A stretch of DNA of 6,956 nt. It comes from Tannerella sp. Lineage in GTDB: Bacteria > Bacteroidota > Bacteroidia > Bacteroidales > Tannerellaceae. Positions 6,745-6,956 of the stretch are shown here, piece by piece (position 1 is the first letter of the stretch; every line of letters starts with the position of its first letter). The notes under the pieces are model-generated. The model was given only the letters and a program-made list of their open reading frames with translations. It was not told where the DNA came from and ran no database searches. A program made the translations under genes and the position numbers. The DNA lies in the NCBI GenBank assembly GCA_031261145.1, contig JAISJX010000141.1, positions 1 through 6,956 of the forward strand, in the 5' to 3' direction.

Positions 6745-6770
6745 TAATTTCAATTGTGAATTACGTTTTT
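6745..6770 (+). terminator. Weak candidate terminator downstream of dgt
   Basis: TAATTTCA (6745-6752) can pair with TGAATTA (6757-6763): seven base pairs with one bulged T and the 4-nt loop ATTG. CG and five Ts (6766-6770) follow. The stem has only one G-C pair, so it would be unstable; the call rests mainly on position (42 bp after the dgt stop) and the T run. Confidence 0.3.
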
Positions 6771-6778
6771 CCGCACAA

Positions 6779-6889
6779 CGTCATTGGCAAGCGCGAAGCA
6801 ATCCATACTGTCCGAACCATGATTTCGGCAGGATTAAAAGATTCTCAAGAAAAAAAATCACCATCCGATGTTATAAATTTCCGTTTGAT
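6779..6889. repeat. Sequence resembling dispersed intergenic repeats
   Basis: Two adjoining parts look familiar from memory. The first (6779-6805; CGTCATTGGCAAGCGCGAAG then CAATCCA) resembles a widely scattered intergenic motif of the form CGTCATTGCGAG...GAAGCAATCC. The second (6808-6889) contains GTCCGAACCATGATTT, GGATTAAAAGATT and later ATCCGATGTTATAAATTTCC, resembling intergenic repeats of Bacteroidota built from GAACCATGATTT and GGATTAAAGGATT units. No second copy is present in this window, so repetitiveness is not shown by the sequence itself. CCGAA (6812-6816) and TTCGG (6824-6828) can form a small hairpin within it. No open reading frame explains this stretch. Confidence 0.35.
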
Positions 6890-6900
6890 ACGTTATTGAT

Positions 6901-6956
6901 ATGAGTATGGATTCAGAAAGGTTCAAAACAGAGATTATCCCGCTCCGTCGTAAACT
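6901..6956 (+). CDS. Probable ECF-type RNA polymerase sigma factor, N-terminus only (3' end outside window)
   Basis: Only 18 complete codons are present: MSMDSERFKTEIIPLRRK, then a partial Leu codon. The pattern F-K-x-x-[IVL]-[IL]-P-L-R-x-K-L is what I recognise at the start of region 2 in Bacteroidota ECF (sigma-70 family) factors, which redirect RNA polymerase to stress or envelope regulons. An in-frame TGA at 6886-6888 rules out any earlier start; the ATGs at 6901 and 6907 are both possible. No good promoter is evident; TAAATTTC (6874-6881) matches five of six fixed bases of the -7 box but lacks a -33 partner. Too little is visible for a firm family call. Confidence 0.55.
   Translation, partial: MSMDSERFKTEIIPLRRK

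Noticed and set aside
6808..6930. Possible inverted repeat: CTGTCCGAACC (6808-6818) against GGTTCAAAACAG (6919-6930)
   Set aside because: The match is imperfect and the right arm lies in the sigma-factor coding frame, so it is probably chance.
1..6956. Defence system, CRISPR array, insertion sequence, tRNA gene or prophage remnant
   Set aside because: All coding space is filled by recognisable core-type genes, no regularly spaced repeats or terminal inverted repeats with a transposase were seen, and gaps are too short to hide such elements.

Overview
The window looks like chromosomal DNA from a member of the Bacteroidota, most likely order Bacteroidales. The case rests on the gene order ftsK-lolA-trxB, a NusG paralogue of the UpxY type, start codons preceded by A-rich runs instead of Shine-Dalgarno sequences, and an exact copy of the Bacteroidales -7 promoter box (TAnnTTTG) upstream of dgt. 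All seven complete or nearly complete genes, and one gene start at the right edge, lie on the + strand. There is no sign of mobile elements, CRISPR arrays, tRNA or rRNA genes.

Layout. Bases 2-820 are the 3' part of ftsK, the septal DNA translocase. Its stop codon overlaps the start of a lolA-like lipoprotein chaperone gene (820-1458) by one base. After 23 bp comes trxB, thioredoxin reductase (1482-2426), and after 11 bp a secreted glycerophosphodiester phosphodiesterase (2438-3205). These four probably form one transcription unit. A 68-bp gap follows (3206-3273). It contains a perfect 14-bp palindrome and three segments that can form two mutually exclusive hairpins. Next are a secreted GHL10/DUF187 (DigH-like) glycoside hydrolase with a C-terminal beta-sandwich-like domain (3274-4767) and, 13 bp on, a specialised NusG paralogue resembling UpxY antiterminators (4781-5272). 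The gap 5273-5380 carries a terminator-like hairpin and then a good Bacteroidales promoter for dgt, a dGTP triphosphohydrolase (5381-6703). The last 253 bp hold a weak terminator candidate, a stretch resembling dispersed intergenic repeats, and the first 18 codons of a probable ECF sigma factor gene running off the edge.

How the genes fit together. Three products carry export signals (LolA, GDPD, GHL10 hydrolase) and FtsK works at the division septum, so the left two thirds read as envelope and division housekeeping: chromosome segregation, lipoprotein trafficking, phospholipid-headgroup salvage and possibly peptidoglycan glycan trimming. TrxB and Dgt are cytosolic housekeeping enzymes (thiol redox and dNTP balance). 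The two regulators, the NusG paralogue and the ECF sigma factor, have no evident target in the window.

I did not find a new multi-gene system. The points most worth a second look are the NusG paralogue placed away from any visible polysaccharide operon, the palindrome plus competing hairpins before the hydrolase gene, and the repeat-like DNA upstream of the sigma-factor gene.
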